DNA of 64,000 bases from Paenibacillus foliorum (lineage in GTDB: Bacteria > Bacillota > Bacilli > Paenibacillales > NBRC-103111), in NCBI RefSeq assembly GCF_013141765.1, contig NZ_WHOD01000055.1, positions 280,191 through 344,190 on the forward strand, written 5' to 3'. This document shows, one piece after another, positions 26,954 through 35,783 of this stretch (positions are counted from its first letter, which is position 1; each line of letters begins with the position of its first letter). Under the pieces are notes generated by a model. The model was not told the DNA's origin, did no database searches, and worked only from the letters and a program-made list of their open reading frames with translations. The translations under genes were made by a program, and so were the position numbers.

Positions 26954-27565
26954 GTGGGTTCAAGAATAATGCACGTGATTATTGCTAATAGAATTGCAGA
27001 GTGTCTGTCGATAGAAAATAGAACACAATTTTTACTTGGAAGCATTGCTCCAGATGCTGTTTCACCTAAAGACGCATCACATTTCTTTATAGGTGATGTA
27101 CGAGATTATTCAAGAAGCATTGATTACAAAGGATTCTTATATAAATATAGTTCAAAAGAACAAAGTCATTATGTATTGGGATACTTTACACATTTAATCG
27201 CTGATCATTTATGGTTGAAAGGTTTTTATTTACCTTGGTTGAGAAACAGAATGGAAGCTAATAAAGACGTACTGAATTTATACCATAATGATTTCAGATT
27301 ACTAAATGGAAAATTATTAGAATACTATGGTTTTAAAGATGAATTAAGAAAAACGCTTTGTAATACTCCAACAATCTTTGATTTACAAGAGGTTAAGTCC
27401 AAAAATGTTGAAGAATTCATTCCTTATGTATTAGGAGATATGGAGTACGATACGGAAGTCATAAATGAAAAACTAAATGTATTTACATTTGATCAGATAG
27501 TTGGTTATATAGAGACATCAGTTGATTTGGGAATGTTGAATATTAAATCCTATTCTTCAACTTAA
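26954..27565 (+). CDS. Zinc-dependent phospholipase C/hydrolase-like protein
   Basis: The protein is 203 residues from the GTG at 26954, 7 nt after GGGAGGA; the longer frame from 26906 lacks such a site. The N-terminus MGSRIMHVIIANRIAE, SIAPDAV, and the histidine pair YFTHLIADHLW (about residues 85-95) match the small zinc-dependent phospholipase C-like family found in Firmicutes. The His and Asp residues would bind zinc. Substrate unknown. Very AT-rich. Confidence 0.7.
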   Translation: MGSRIMHVIIANRIAECLSIENRTQFLLGSIAPDAVSPKDASHFFIGDVRDYSRSIDYKGFLYKYSSKEQSHYVLGYFTHLIADHLWLKGFYLPWLRNRMEANKDVLNLYHNDFRLLNGKLLEYYGFKDELRKTLCNTPTIFDLQEVKSKNVEEFIPYVLGDMEYDTEVINEKLNVFTFDQIVGYIETSVDLGMLNIKSYSST

Positions 27566-27669
27566 TAATGAATAGCCATATATGATTCAACTACCGGAGA
27601 AATCGGCTGACTTATCTAAATTAACATTAGGTACCGCGTTTTAATAATAAAAATTATCCATTTTGGATT

Positions 27670-27702
27670 AAAGACCTTTAGCATAAAGCTTAGGTCTTTT
27701 TT
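27670..27702 (+). terminator. Intrinsic terminator
   Basis: AAAGACCT pairs with AGGTCTTT, the interior TTTA/TAA adds pairs, and a T-run follows. It lies about 100 bp after the zinc-hydrolase-like gene. Confidence 0.7.
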
Positions 27703-27835
27703 GTTATAATCCTGCATAGTAACCGGCTAATACAGGAATATTTAGCCATTTTTTTGTCTGAAGTGGGTACTAATCCATGCCGTAAGCATATATAACGAAT
27801 ATCTTACTTGTAGAAATCAAAAGGAGGGATATTAG

Positions 27836-27934
27836 ATGACTGGTGTTCTTGGTAGTGGGTTTACTTCTACTGGAGTAATATTGGTTCTTTTCATTTTATT
27901 AGTTATCGTGTTATCGGCTGGTTTCTGTATTTAA
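27836..27934 (+). CDS. YjcZ-family small sporulation protein
   Basis: This 32-residue protein has a glycine-rich start (MTGVLGSGFTSTG) followed by one hydrophobic helix (VILVLFILLVIVLSAGF). That is the signature of YjcZ/YuaF-like spore-associated membrane peptides. AGGAGGG precedes the ATG and a terminator follows directly, so this is a complete single-gene unit. Confidence 0.8.
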   Translation: MTGVLGSGFTSTGVILVLFILLVIVLSAGFCI

Positions 27935-27953
27935 TGATGTTTTATTAAAACAG

Positions 27954-27986
27954 AAAGGACAATTCCTGCGGGTAATTGTCCTTTTT
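27954..27986 (+). terminator. Terminator of the YjcZ-like gene
   Basis: AAAGGACAATT and AATTGTCCTTT pair perfectly over 11 bp around a 9-nt loop, followed by a short T-run. Confidence 0.85.
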
Positions 27987-28040
27987 ACTTCGATGATTAT
28001 TACAAAATTATGATTCAATTCAAACAAGGGACGCGTGCAT

Positions 28041-28169
28041 ATGAATTATTTAGAAATGGTGTCTCGACTTGGTTTAGGGAAGGGAGCGCACATCCAGGCG
28101 GATTTACGGCACGTTACAGCAGTAATTATTTTTAGGCTCCAAACCATACAACAATTTGAATATAAATAG
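28041..28169 (+). pseudogene. Possible methyltransferase N-terminal remnant
   Basis: The 42-codon frame begins MNYLEMVSRLGLG, and a neighbouring frame reads GSAHPGGFTARY. Some small SAM-dependent methyltransferases begin with both segments joined, so this may be a frameshifted 5' fragment. Evidence is thin. Confidence 0.3.
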
Positions 28170-28533
28170 TAATGAAGCACCTCCAACGCTCATATAAACA
28201 AAACCCCTTTCCAAAGTAGAACCTTAACTTACGCGGAGGTTCTTATTTGTACCACACAAAATACATAAGTACAAAACACTTAATGGTTCATTCAGATGTG
28301 TGATAATAACATAACGTAAGCAGGGCTCCCTACAATATTGGAAGCATATTACGAGCTTGCCAGTCCTATCATCGCTTAGCTTCTTCACACTTTATGGCAC
28401 GTTTCAGAGTCGCAGTTGGCCGATATCCGCATTTTAAAGGCGTCATTATCTAATCAATTTCATGATGTGCGTACCCTAGGATTACATGAATTGAAGGAGA
28501 AGATGGATAAAGGTAATGTGATAATGACTAAGT

Positions 28534-29103
28534 ATGTGCTACATCAGTCTGCTGAGACTAATTTTTGAATTCATGTCAATTGAAGATGGAGATGAAATCG
28601 TAGCTGGTAACACCATTCTCAAATTTCTTCTTACACCAGACCATACACCAGAGCATCTTTCCATCCTGGTAACTGATCGGGTACGAGGGGACGATCCTTG
28701 GTTCCTAATTACGGGGCACACGCTTATGGTCGGTGATGTTGGTCGGACGGAGCTTACTGGCGCAGCAGAGGATGGGGCAAGGCAATTGTATAACTCCGTT
28801 TACAATAAACTACTTCAGATGCCCGATCACTTAGAACTTTTTGCGGGTGCCTACGCGGGATCAGTATGTGGTCGTAGCTTGAGCGGCAAGCCTTCATCGA
28901 CAATTGGTTTTGAAAAGAAGAACAATAAGGCGCTTCAGTTTAAAGACGAAGATGCCTTCGTGTCTTTCATGTTGAAGGAAATCCCTGAGCAACCGGCATC
29001 TTTTAGAGAGATTCGAGACTTCAATAGGGGCTTTCGTGCTGAGCGCCCTACTATTGGGATGTTGAAAGTAGGAGTATTTGACGCTTGCCTTACTTCATTG
29101 TAA
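28534..29103 (+). pseudogene. MBL-fold metallohydrolase, 5'-truncated
   Basis: The 189-codon frame covers the C-terminal two thirds of a persulfide dioxygenase/rhodanese-linked metallo-beta-lactamase: TPDHTPEHLSILVTD, TGHTLMVGDVGRTEL and GAYAGSVCGRSLSGKPSSTI. The N-terminal HxHxDH zinc motif is missing. About 100 bp upstream a rhodanese-like stretch (VRTLGLHELKEKMDKGNVIM) appears in a different frame. The final part EIPEQPASFREIRDFNRG is intact. Without the first metal-binding motif it should be inactive. Confidence 0.75.
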
Positions 29104-29775
29104 GTGGTCATGTTGAATATGGAATAAATAGAATAATAAAAGGTTGATCTTGGAATTGTGCCTTTGGTTAAGTTAATAGAAAAAAGGGATTAGTCATTGT
29201 GAATCTTACATGACCAATCCCTTTTTCAAATAAAAAATTGTGATGAATTTCGAACGTATGACCAAATTACTTCCTAGTCCAATTGTGATTGAAAACGTGA
29301 TTTACAGTAAGATGCGAGGCAGCATCATTGGTTAAAGAAATAAAGGTCGGCACATTACATTACAGAGCTTATACAGAACATTACATCCCCAAAGAATAAA
29401 TAAGTATAATTATAGATTTAGTTTTGTCTGTTTATAAATCCTACAGATGGGGAAAATATCCAAGAAGAACTTGATTGAGGATGAGCCTAATATTTACTCT
29501 GCCAGTAATTAAATAAGACGTAATGGACGTTATGGAAATAATGTCAAGAATTCGTTGATAAAATGAATGGATTGATACTAACTTTGATATGTGGTGTTTG
29601 ATAACAGATAACAAATCCATGTTTGTAGAAGTAAGATATGCAAATTAGCTAGATGTAAAACATATAGCTTTTCTGAGCGATCTGTGTAACAAGTTGATAA
29701 ACAAAGGAAATGGTTTGAAGCTCATGGGTTTCTCTATGCTGACAGCGACATCGATACCCTGATTTTTAAGCCAGG
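29104..29775. other. Gene-free stretch
   Basis: It contains the hairpin at 29181-29226 and otherwise only AT-rich sequence without a credible ORF. Confidence 0.5.
29181..29226 (+). terminator. Bidirectional intrinsic terminator
   Basis: AAAAAGGGATTAGTCAT pairs with ATGACCAATCCCTTTTT with one mismatch, flanked by A- and T-runs. It lies about 80 bp after the truncated MBL gene. Confidence 0.8.
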
Positions 29776-29996
29776 TTAACGGCACAGCTTCAAATGGGCC
29801 GTACGGCGGTATCCAAACATTTGACAATCCTTAAAGAGGCGGGATTGGTCCTTGACCGAATAGTCGGCAGAGAAACGCGATTTAGGCTAAACGCTTCTCC
29901 ACTCAGAGAAATTAAAGATGTTGTGGCTTTCTACAGCAAGTTCTGGAGTTCGAGTTGTTGCGTTTGAACCAACTATTAGAGGAGGAAGAAGAATGA
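29776..29996 (+). pseudogene. ArsR-family repressor, 5'-truncated and frameshifted
   Basis: The frame reads LTAQLQMGRTAVSKHLTILK, EAGLVLDRIVGRETRFRLN and FYSKFW, the second half of an ArsR winged helix. The first helices are missing, with a stop just upstream. After FYSKFW a one-base shift restores ELLRLNQLLEEEEE and a stop that overlaps the next ATG as ATGA. This is the second ArsR gene in the window that is broken in front of an intact SRPBCC gene. Confidence 0.75.
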
Positions 29997-30415
29997 GTTT
30001 AACATTATCCTTGGATTTTCAGTACACGGCATCGATCGAGAAGCTTTGGTCCGCCTTAACCGATTCAAGGAAGCTTGCCAAGTGGGTGGTCAACATCAAC
30101 ACCGGTCAGGCGATGGACAATGATTTTAAGCCCGTCGTAGGACACCATTTTCAGTTTCGCACTCAGCCGACCGAGTGGTGGGATGGAATTGTTGACGGCG
30201 AAGTGCTAATCGTGGACGCACCTAACCGGTTGTCCTATACTTGGGCCAGCGGAGGGGAGAAGCACATGGTCACCTGGATGCTGCAGGATTTAGGGGATGG
30301 AAAGGTTAACCTTCATCTCGATCAAACGGGATTCTCAAATGCTCAAGGAGTCGAAGGCGCTAAGTATGGCTGGGGTAAATGGTGTGGCGAGCTTGAAAAG
30401 GTGTTGGATCAATAA
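29993..30415 (+). CDS. SRPBCC/AHSA1-family protein
   Basis: The protein is 140 residues from the ATG at 29993, preceded by AGAGGAGGA. It begins LSLDFQYTASIEKLWSALTD and has GHHFQFRT, PNRLSYTWAS and GWGKWCGELEKVL, the usual AHSA1 pattern. The start codon overlaps the ArsR remnant's stop, so an ArsR-SRPBCC operon is the ancestral arrangement. Hydrophobic-ligand protein of unknown role. Confidence 0.88.
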   Translation: MSLTLSLDFQYTASIEKLWSALTDSRKLAKWVVNINTGQAMDNDFKPVVGHHFQFRTQPTEWWDGIVDGEVLIVDAPNRLSYTWASGGEKHMVTWMLQDLGDGKVNLHLDQTGFSNAQGVEGAKYGWGKWCGELEKVLDQ

Positions 30416-30480
30416 CCGCATTCGGTACTAAAACATCTTTTTCCTTAATGCTAAATTATGGTTACGATAATTGAACCCTG

Positions 30481-30577
30481 CTTGACCCGAAGTAGACATA
30501 AACCGGCTGCATGTAGTTTGCAGCCGGTTTATGTCTACTTCGGACAATCTGACAAGTTCTTGTCGTTTCGGGTCAAG
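30481..30577. repeat. Large structured palindromic element
   Basis: It contains a perfect 25-bp hairpin (30487-30511 and 30519-30543, loop TGTAGTT), then a small hairpin GACAAGTTCTTGTC (30551-30564). Outer 9-bp ends CTTGACCCG/CGGGTCAAG (30481-30489 and 30569-30577) can pair to enclose both. There is no T-run after the main stem. It could be a miniature transposable element or a structured RNA. Confidence 0.8.
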
Positions 30578-30817
30578 GTCGCACTAATGCGTATGGATGA
30601 AGCTAGTATGTGATCGCCCTATTGTCTAAGCCTAACACAAGCCGAAAAGGTGGATAATGTGAAAAGGTATTCTTTCGAATATTCGAGAAAAGCTATCGCA
30701 TCACCTCCCTGGTTAGAACAATAACAGGTGCAAGTTCGGGCTGCCTGACTTTCTATGCACGATGAATGGTACAATGTGAATATAAGTAGAAATTAACACA
30801 TAGGAAGGATGTTAAGC

Positions 30818-33073
30818 ATGAGCGAATCGAATCAGGAGTATATCGTAATCTCTGGTGCGAGGGAAAATAATCTCAAGAACGTATCATTGCGCATTCCCAA
30901 GCGGAAGATTACGATCTTCACCGGGGTATCCGGATCCGGTAAGTCATCGATCGTCTTCGATACGATTGCTGCAGAATCCACGCGATTGCTGAATGAGAAC
31001 TTCAGCTTGTTCGTGCGCAATTTCCTGCCCCGCTATCCGCAGCCGGATACGGACGTGATCGAGAACCTGAGCATGGCTGTTATTGTGGATCAGAAGCGGC
31101 TGGGCGGCGGTTCCCATTCCACGATGGGCACTATTACCGATATCTCTCCCATTCTCCGTCTTCTCTTCTCCCGAGTGGGTCAGCCCTATGTTGGACAAGC
31201 GTACATGTTCTCGTTTAACGATCCACAAGGTATGTGTCCCGAGTGCAACGGGATCGGTCGCAGGCTTTGCGTCGACATGAGCAAGGCGCTGGACAAGTCA
31301 AGATCGTTGAATGAAGGGGCAATCATGCTTCCGGACTATACGGTGAACAGCATGGATTGGTCGATGATCGTGCAGACGGGGTTCTTCGCTCCCGACAAGA
31401 AGCTGAGCGATTATTCGGATGAGGAGCTGGAGCAACTGCTGTACGGCAAGGCGAGGAAAGTGGAGATGCAGTTCGCTGGGAAGGCAGTGAATATTACAGT
31501 GGAAGGCATCATCGAGAAGTTCACCAACAAGTACATCAAGCGGGATGTGAAGACGATGTCTGAGCGCACACAACGAGCTGTTGCGCCGTACATCTCCGAG
31601 GGGCCCTGCTCCAGCTGCCGCGGGGCGAGGCTCAGTCAGGCCGCGCTCAACTGCAGGATCAATGGACTCAACATTGCTGAAATGTCCTCCATGGAGGTCG
31701 GACAGCTCATCCGCGTCATTCGGGAGATTGACGATCCTGTCGCCGCGCCAGTCGTCAAGTCGCTCACGGAGCGGCTGCAGCATCTGGTAGATATCGGACT
31801 TGACTATTTGACGCTGGATCGTGAGACTGATACCTTGTCCGGCGGTGAGTCGCAGCGCGTCAAGATGGTGAAGCACCTGAGCGGCAGTCTGGTGGATGTC
31901 ACTTACATCTTCGATGAGCCTAGCGTTGGCTTGCACCCCCGAGATGTACACCGGTTAAATGGATTGCTTCAAAAGCTGCGCGACAAGGGCAATACCGTGA
32001 TTGTCGTCGAGCATGATCCCGATGTAATCAAGTTGGCGGATCATATCGTCGACGTCGGGCCTCACGCCGGCAGCCGTGGGGGTACCATCGTGTATGAAGG
32101 AAGCTTCCAAGGCCTGCTGGAGGCAGGTACACTGACAGGGACCCATATGAAGCGGCCGCTACAGCTGAAGCATGATTGTAGGCAGCCATCCGGCAAGCTG
32201 TCCATCAAGGCTGCCACACTTCACAACCTGCGGAACTTTAGTGTAGATATTCCAACCGGAGTGCTGACGGTAGTTACGGGTGTCGCTGGCTCGGGCAAGA
32301 GTACGCTGATTAACGAAGTATTCCTCAGTCAGCATCCGGATGCGATCGTCATCGACCAATCGGCGGTAGGAGTGTCAACACGCTCGAATCCCGCGACCTA
32401 CACGGGCATTATGGATGATGTGCGCAAGGCGTTTGCTTCCGCGAACAAGGTCAACCAAGGCTTGTTCAGCTTCAACTCCAAGGGGGCTTGCGAGAACTGT
32501 CAAGGGCTGGGTGTTGTGTATACAGACCTTGCATTCCTCGATAGTGTGAAGCTGCCATGCGAAGTATGCGGAGGAAGACGTTTCAAGGCAGAGGTGCTCG
32601 CTTACAAGCTGAACGGCAAGTCAATTGCAGAAGTGCTGGAGATGACTGTGGAGCAGGCATTGGATTTTTTTCAGCTAAAAGAGGTTGTGCGCAAGCTCCA
32701 GGCGATGAGTGATGTGGGGCTGAACTATATTACACTCGGCCAGCCGCTCAGCACGCTCTCGGGCGGGGAATGCCAGCGCATCAAGCTGGCAAGCGAGCTG
32801 CATAAGAAGGGCAGCATCTACGTGATGGACGAGCCGACGACCGGCCTACATATGTCAGATATCGGTCACCTTCTGGGGATCATGAACCGCCTCGTTGATG
32901 CCGGCAATACGGTGATCGTCATCGAGCACAACCTCGATGTGATCAGCCAAGCGGATTGGATCATCGATATGGGACCGGACGGAGGCAGCAAAGGCGGCCA
33001 GTTAGTGTTCGAGGGCACACCTCCGCAGATCATCCATGCGGAGCAGTCGATCACGGGAAGATACTTGATGTAA
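30818..33073 (+). CDS. Short UvrA-like ATPase (excinuclease subunit A paralogue)
   Basis: The protein is 751 residues from the ATG at 30818, 8 nt after AGGAAGG. It has two ABC ATPase modules: Walker A GVSGSGKSS and GVAGSGKST, signatures LSGGESQRVKM and LSGGECQRIKLA, and Walker B IFDEPSVGLHP and VMDEPTTGLH. CxxC pairs (CPECNG, CSSCRG, CENCQG, CEVCGG) form zinc modules. Housekeeping UvrA is about 940-960 residues; this shorter class is typical of accessory UvrA proteins, some linked to resistance to DNA-binding antibiotics (DrrC). No uvrB or uvrC lies nearby. Confidence 0.9.
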   Translation: MSESNQEYIVISGARENNLKNVSLRIPKRKITIFTGVSGSGKSSIVFDTIAAESTRLLNENFSLFVRNFLPRYPQPDTDVIENLSMAVIVDQKRLGGGSHSTMGTITDISPILRLLFSRVGQPYVGQAYMFSFNDPQGMCPECNGIGRRLCVDMSKALDKSRSLNEGAIMLPDYTVNSMDWSMIVQTGFFAPDKKLSDYSDEELEQLLYGKARKVEMQFAGKAVNITVEGIIEKFTNKYIKRDVKTMSERTQRAVAPYISEGPCSSCRGARLSQAALNCRINGLNIAEMSSMEVGQLIRVIREIDDPVAAPVVKSLTERLQHLVDIGLDYLTLDRETDTLSGGESQRVKMVKHLSGSLVDVTYIFDEPSVGLHPRDVHRLNGLLQKLRDKGNTVIVVEHDPDVIKLADHIVDVGPHAGSRGGTIVYEGSFQGLLEAGTLTGTHMKRPLQLKHDCRQPSGKLSIKAATLHNLRNFSVDIPTGVLTVVTGVAGSGKSTLINEVFLSQHPDAIVIDQSAVGVSTRSNPATYTGIMDDVRKAFASANKVNQGLFSFNSKGACENCQGLGVVYTDLAFLDSVKLPCEVCGGRRFKAEVLAYKLNGKSIAEVLEMTVEQALDFFQLKEVVRKLQAMSDVGLNYITLGQPLSTLSGGECQRIKLASELHKKGSIYVMDEPTTGLHMSDIGHLLGIMNRLVDAGNTVIVIEHNLDVISQADWIIDMGPDGGSKGGQLVFEGTPPQIIHAEQSITGRYLM

Positions 33074-33142
33074 TTCATTAAATCCACCTTAGTAATGTAG
33101 GATTCGTAATCTCTTAGCATGACAAGGAGAACATATTATATA

Positions 33143-33219
33143 GGTTAAACTTACGTACGCTCAACCAGGGCAGCCAGTAGAATCGGCTGCCTTTCGCTTA
33201 AGTAAAGGGCAGTTATGTG
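33143..33219 (+). repeat. Palindromic intergenic repeat, copy 11
   Basis: The left side is GGTTAAACTTACGTACGCTC, the core GGCAGCC/GGCTGCC (33169-33175 and 33185-33191) is reversed in polarity relative to the GGCTGCC type, and the right box is AAGTAAAGGGCAGTTATGTG. Confidence 0.7.
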
Positions 33220-33420
33220 CAATTCTATGGACTTTATTGGGGGCTGCATGGGGGCTTTACGGCTTAATATAACCCAAGGATGCGTGGAAACGAAGCCGTG
33301 GTCTAGATCACCTTCGTACTGTGTTTTACAGTAGGAGAGTGGCAGCTTTTAGAGTGCAAAAAATTATCGTATATAGTGTCTGACACCAAATGCTATAAAT
33401 GAGTGTCGGGTGACAAGTCA

Positions 33421-33502
33421 AGTAAAGCCAGAAAAGTGACAGAAAGAATTGGAGAGATTGAGAATGATCATTCTTGACTGTCAGTTGATCGAAAAATTGA
33501 AG
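33421..33502 (+). repeat. Partial duplicate of the YdeI-like gene's 5' region
   Basis: This 82-bp stretch aligns with 33559-33639 inside the following gene: both begin AGTAAAGCCA, share AAGTTGAGA/GATTGAGA and TTCTTGACTGT, and end GAA..ATT.AAG. It has no open frame of its own and looks like the remains of a second gene copy. Confidence 0.7.
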
Positions 33503-33516
33503 AGGGGTGTTCCTTG

Positions 33517-34110
33517 ATGACAAATAGTAGAATGAATCCTAAGGTTGATGAATATTTAAGTAAAGCCAAAAAGTGGAAGGCCGAATATGAGAAGTTGAGA
33601 CAGATTGTTCTTGACTGTGAGCTGACCGAAGAATTTAAGTGGATGCATCCTTGTTACACGTTTGAGAAAAAAAACATAGTTTTAATACATGGATTTAAAG
33701 ATTATTGTGCGCTTCTGTTTCACAAAGGTGCCTTGTTACAGGATGCCCATGGGATTCTAATCCAACAAACGGAGAATGTACAGGCGGCGCGCCAGATTCG
33801 GTTCACCGATGTTCAAGAAATAGTTGAGATGGTAACCATCTTGAAAGCCTATATTTTTGAAGCCATTGAAGTTGAAAAAGCCGGTTTGGAAGTGAATTTT
33901 AAAAAGAATACAGAATTCATAATTCCTGAAGAATTACAAAATAAATTTGATGAAATCCCTGCCTTAAAAACTGCTTTTGAAGCATTGACGCCGGGAAGGC
34001 AAAGAGCCTACATTCTTTATTTTTCTGAACCCAAACAATCCAAAACTCGAGAGTCAAGGGTTGAAAAATGTATGCAGCAAATTCTCAATGGAAAGGGATT
34101 AAATGATTAG
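33517..34110 (+). CDS. YdeI/OmpD-associated family protein (DUF1801 type)
   Basis: The protein is 197 residues from the ATG at 33517, after GAGGGGTG. The N-terminal half (about residues 15-125) is a DUF1801/YdhG-like domain (EEFKWMHPCYTFEKKNIVLI, CALLFHKGALL). The C-terminal part has the OmdA-like LTPGRQRAYILYFSEPKQSK and ESRVEKCMQQI. Members are linked to stress or bacteriocin tolerance in some bacteria, without a defined biochemical activity. A decayed partial duplicate lies just upstream. Confidence 0.82.
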   Translation: MTNSRMNPKVDEYLSKAKKWKAEYEKLRQIVLDCELTEEFKWMHPCYTFEKKNIVLIHGFKDYCALLFHKGALLQDAHGILIQQTENVQAARQIRFTDVQEIVEMVTILKAYIFEAIEVEKAGLEVNFKKNTEFIIPEELQNKFDEIPALKTAFEALTPGRQRAYILYFSEPKQSKTRESRVEKCMQQILNGKGLND

Positions 34111-34294
34111 TATATTCGATGAGAAAATAAATTAATCGAACTTTTAGATATTACCTCACTTTCGCAGGTAACACTCAATCAAATAATTTCAAATGGAAAA
34201 GTAGAAAAGGACATGACGATATTAAATTTAAACATGGCAGAAGGACAAAGATGTTTCAAAGTACTGAACACCATTTTAAATTTTGTCCAGAATG
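34111..34294. other. Intergenic stretch with possible coding remnant
   Basis: An open stretch reads IELLDITSLSQVTLNQIISN in the plus frame but has no start, and it runs into the 3' end of the opposing kinase gene. Not supported as a gene. Confidence 0.35.
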
Positions 34295-35491
34295 TTATTG
34301 TTTATATATTGGTAAAACAATCGTTGCGATTGTTCCATTTCCAATTTCAGATTCGTGCTCTATCCGGCCATTTAGGCGTTCAATCAACTGTTTGCAAATA
34401 GATAAGCCTATGCCCGTCCCGGTTTCCTTAGTCGTAAAGAATGGATCATAGATTCGATCCAGTGTTTCCTGAGACATGCCGGTCCCATTATCAGCGATTT
34501 TAATGAAAATGTTATTAGCAACTATCGTAGCCAAAATTTGTATCACACCATTCGTTTTTGAAATGGAATCGATAGCGTTTTTCAAGATATTCAAGAACAC
34601 TTGCTCAAGTTGAGAAGCATCGCCATAGGTGAAAAGTTCTTGATCAGAAATATTTGTTGAAAGATCAATCTCATCGCTTAATACTATCTGATCTACTATG
34701 CCGATAACTCTTTGTAAAACCCTTTTAACATCAACAACTGTCTCGTCATGATTTGCATTATCGCTTTTTCGTGCCAACAGCAGGAAGTCCGTAACTAACC
34801 TATTAAGGGAATCTATTTCATTAATACTTAAATCAAGATAATGAGTCAATTCGTCCACCTTGATTACCGGTTGCAGAAGTCTGTGCTTTGCTAGTTGAGC
34901 GAAACCTTTGATTGACGCTAGTGGATTCCGTATCTCATGAGCCATACCTGCTGCCATTTGTCCCATTACTGATACTTTTTGCGTATGTAAATGATCAATC
35001 TGTTGTTCTTTACTAGCCAGATAGCCTTGAGCAAAGCCGGTAAAACGATTCCAATTACATTCCATTAAGCGGTTGATAAAAAACACACGGTTGCTAGAAT
35101 CATCCACATACTCTTCGATAATGTCAATCATGATGCCTTGAGAAGTTAAATTTAAGTTTTTGCTTATTTCCAAAACGATCTGATCGTGCTCACCTAAAGT
35201 GTTAGCTGTAAACTTTCCTTGCTCATAACCTTGTGCTTGCGATGAAACCAGATAGTCACTATATTTAGGAGGAGTCATAAATAAAGCATCGATCATACCC
35301 GTCTGAATCTCTGTGATAGTAGCGATTAATAAATCTTGCTGTGTCTGAACAAACATATCTGCTTCATGACTTTGGTTACTGATAGCATCGAAATGCGTAT
35401 CTAAAATTTTCGGGATTGAATATATTAATACCGAACGAAGGCTATCATGATTGCGCTGCATAATCATCCAACTTTCTGAGTTGATTTTCAC
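34295..35491 (-). CDS. Soluble sensor histidine kinase, sporulation-kinase-like
   Basis: The 398-residue protein has no membrane helix. The N-terminal 180 residues form a helical sensor region. The H-box is AAGMAHEIRNPLASIKGF (about residues 185-202), then N-box LNILKNAIDSI, G1 IADNGTGMS and G2 TGTGIGLSICKQLIE. HisKA/HATPase kinases of this build in sporeformers feed the Spo0A phosphorelay (KinA-E type), which is possible here because no response regulator is adjacent. It is oriented opposite to its neighbours. Confidence 0.88.
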   Translation of the reverse strand: MKINSESWMIMQRNHDSLRSVLIYSIPKILDTHFDAISNQSHEADMFVQTQQDLLIATITEIQTGMIDALFMTPPKYSDYLVSSQAQGYEQGKFTANTLGEHDQIVLEISKNLNLTSQGIMIDIIEEYVDDSSNRVFFINRLMECNWNRFTGFAQGYLASKEQQIDHLHTQKVSVMGQMAAGMAHEIRNPLASIKGFAQLAKHRLLQPVIKVDELTHYLDLSINEIDSLNRLVTDFLLLARKSDNANHDETVVDVKRVLQRVIGIVDQIVLSDEIDLSTNISDQELFTYGDASQLEQVFLNILKNAIDSISKTNGVIQILATIVANNIFIKIADNGTGMSQETLDRIYDPFFTTKETGTGIGLSICKQLIERLNGRIEHESEIGNGTIATIVLPIYKQ

Positions 35492-35582
35492 TATTTCTCT
35501 ATAAATTTATGTATTCCTGCTATATACAAATTATTAACGCTCTCGGGTGCGGTTATTATAGTTCGGCAGTTTTACCAGAGAT

Positions 35583-35664
35583 ATTAGGATAGGTCAATAA
35601 GCAACACCACGAGGCTGCCACGGGCTCGACGATGTGGCAGCCTCGTTACGTTACCCGGAAGTAA
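35583..35664 (+). repeat. Palindromic intergenic repeat, copy 12
   Basis: The left box has GATAGGTCAATAAGCAAC. The core ACGAGGCTGCCAC/GTGGCAGCCTCGT (35609-35621 and 35634-35646) is a perfect 13-bp stem in which a G-C pair of other copies is replaced by a compensating A-T pair. The right box is ACGTTACCCGGAAG. Confidence 0.85.
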
Positions 35665-35783
35665 CGAAGAAACATAATGTTGAGATACACCGTCTACTAT
35701 AGTGGAGGTGTGCGATGACCGAGAACGGAAAAAAGCGATATACAAGCGGTTGAATCCCACTAAATTTATGCGAAAGGAGATGT

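Noticed and set aside
31298..31951. 217-codon minus-strand frame
   Set aside because: Shadow frame opposite the UvrA-like gene in GC-rich sequence.
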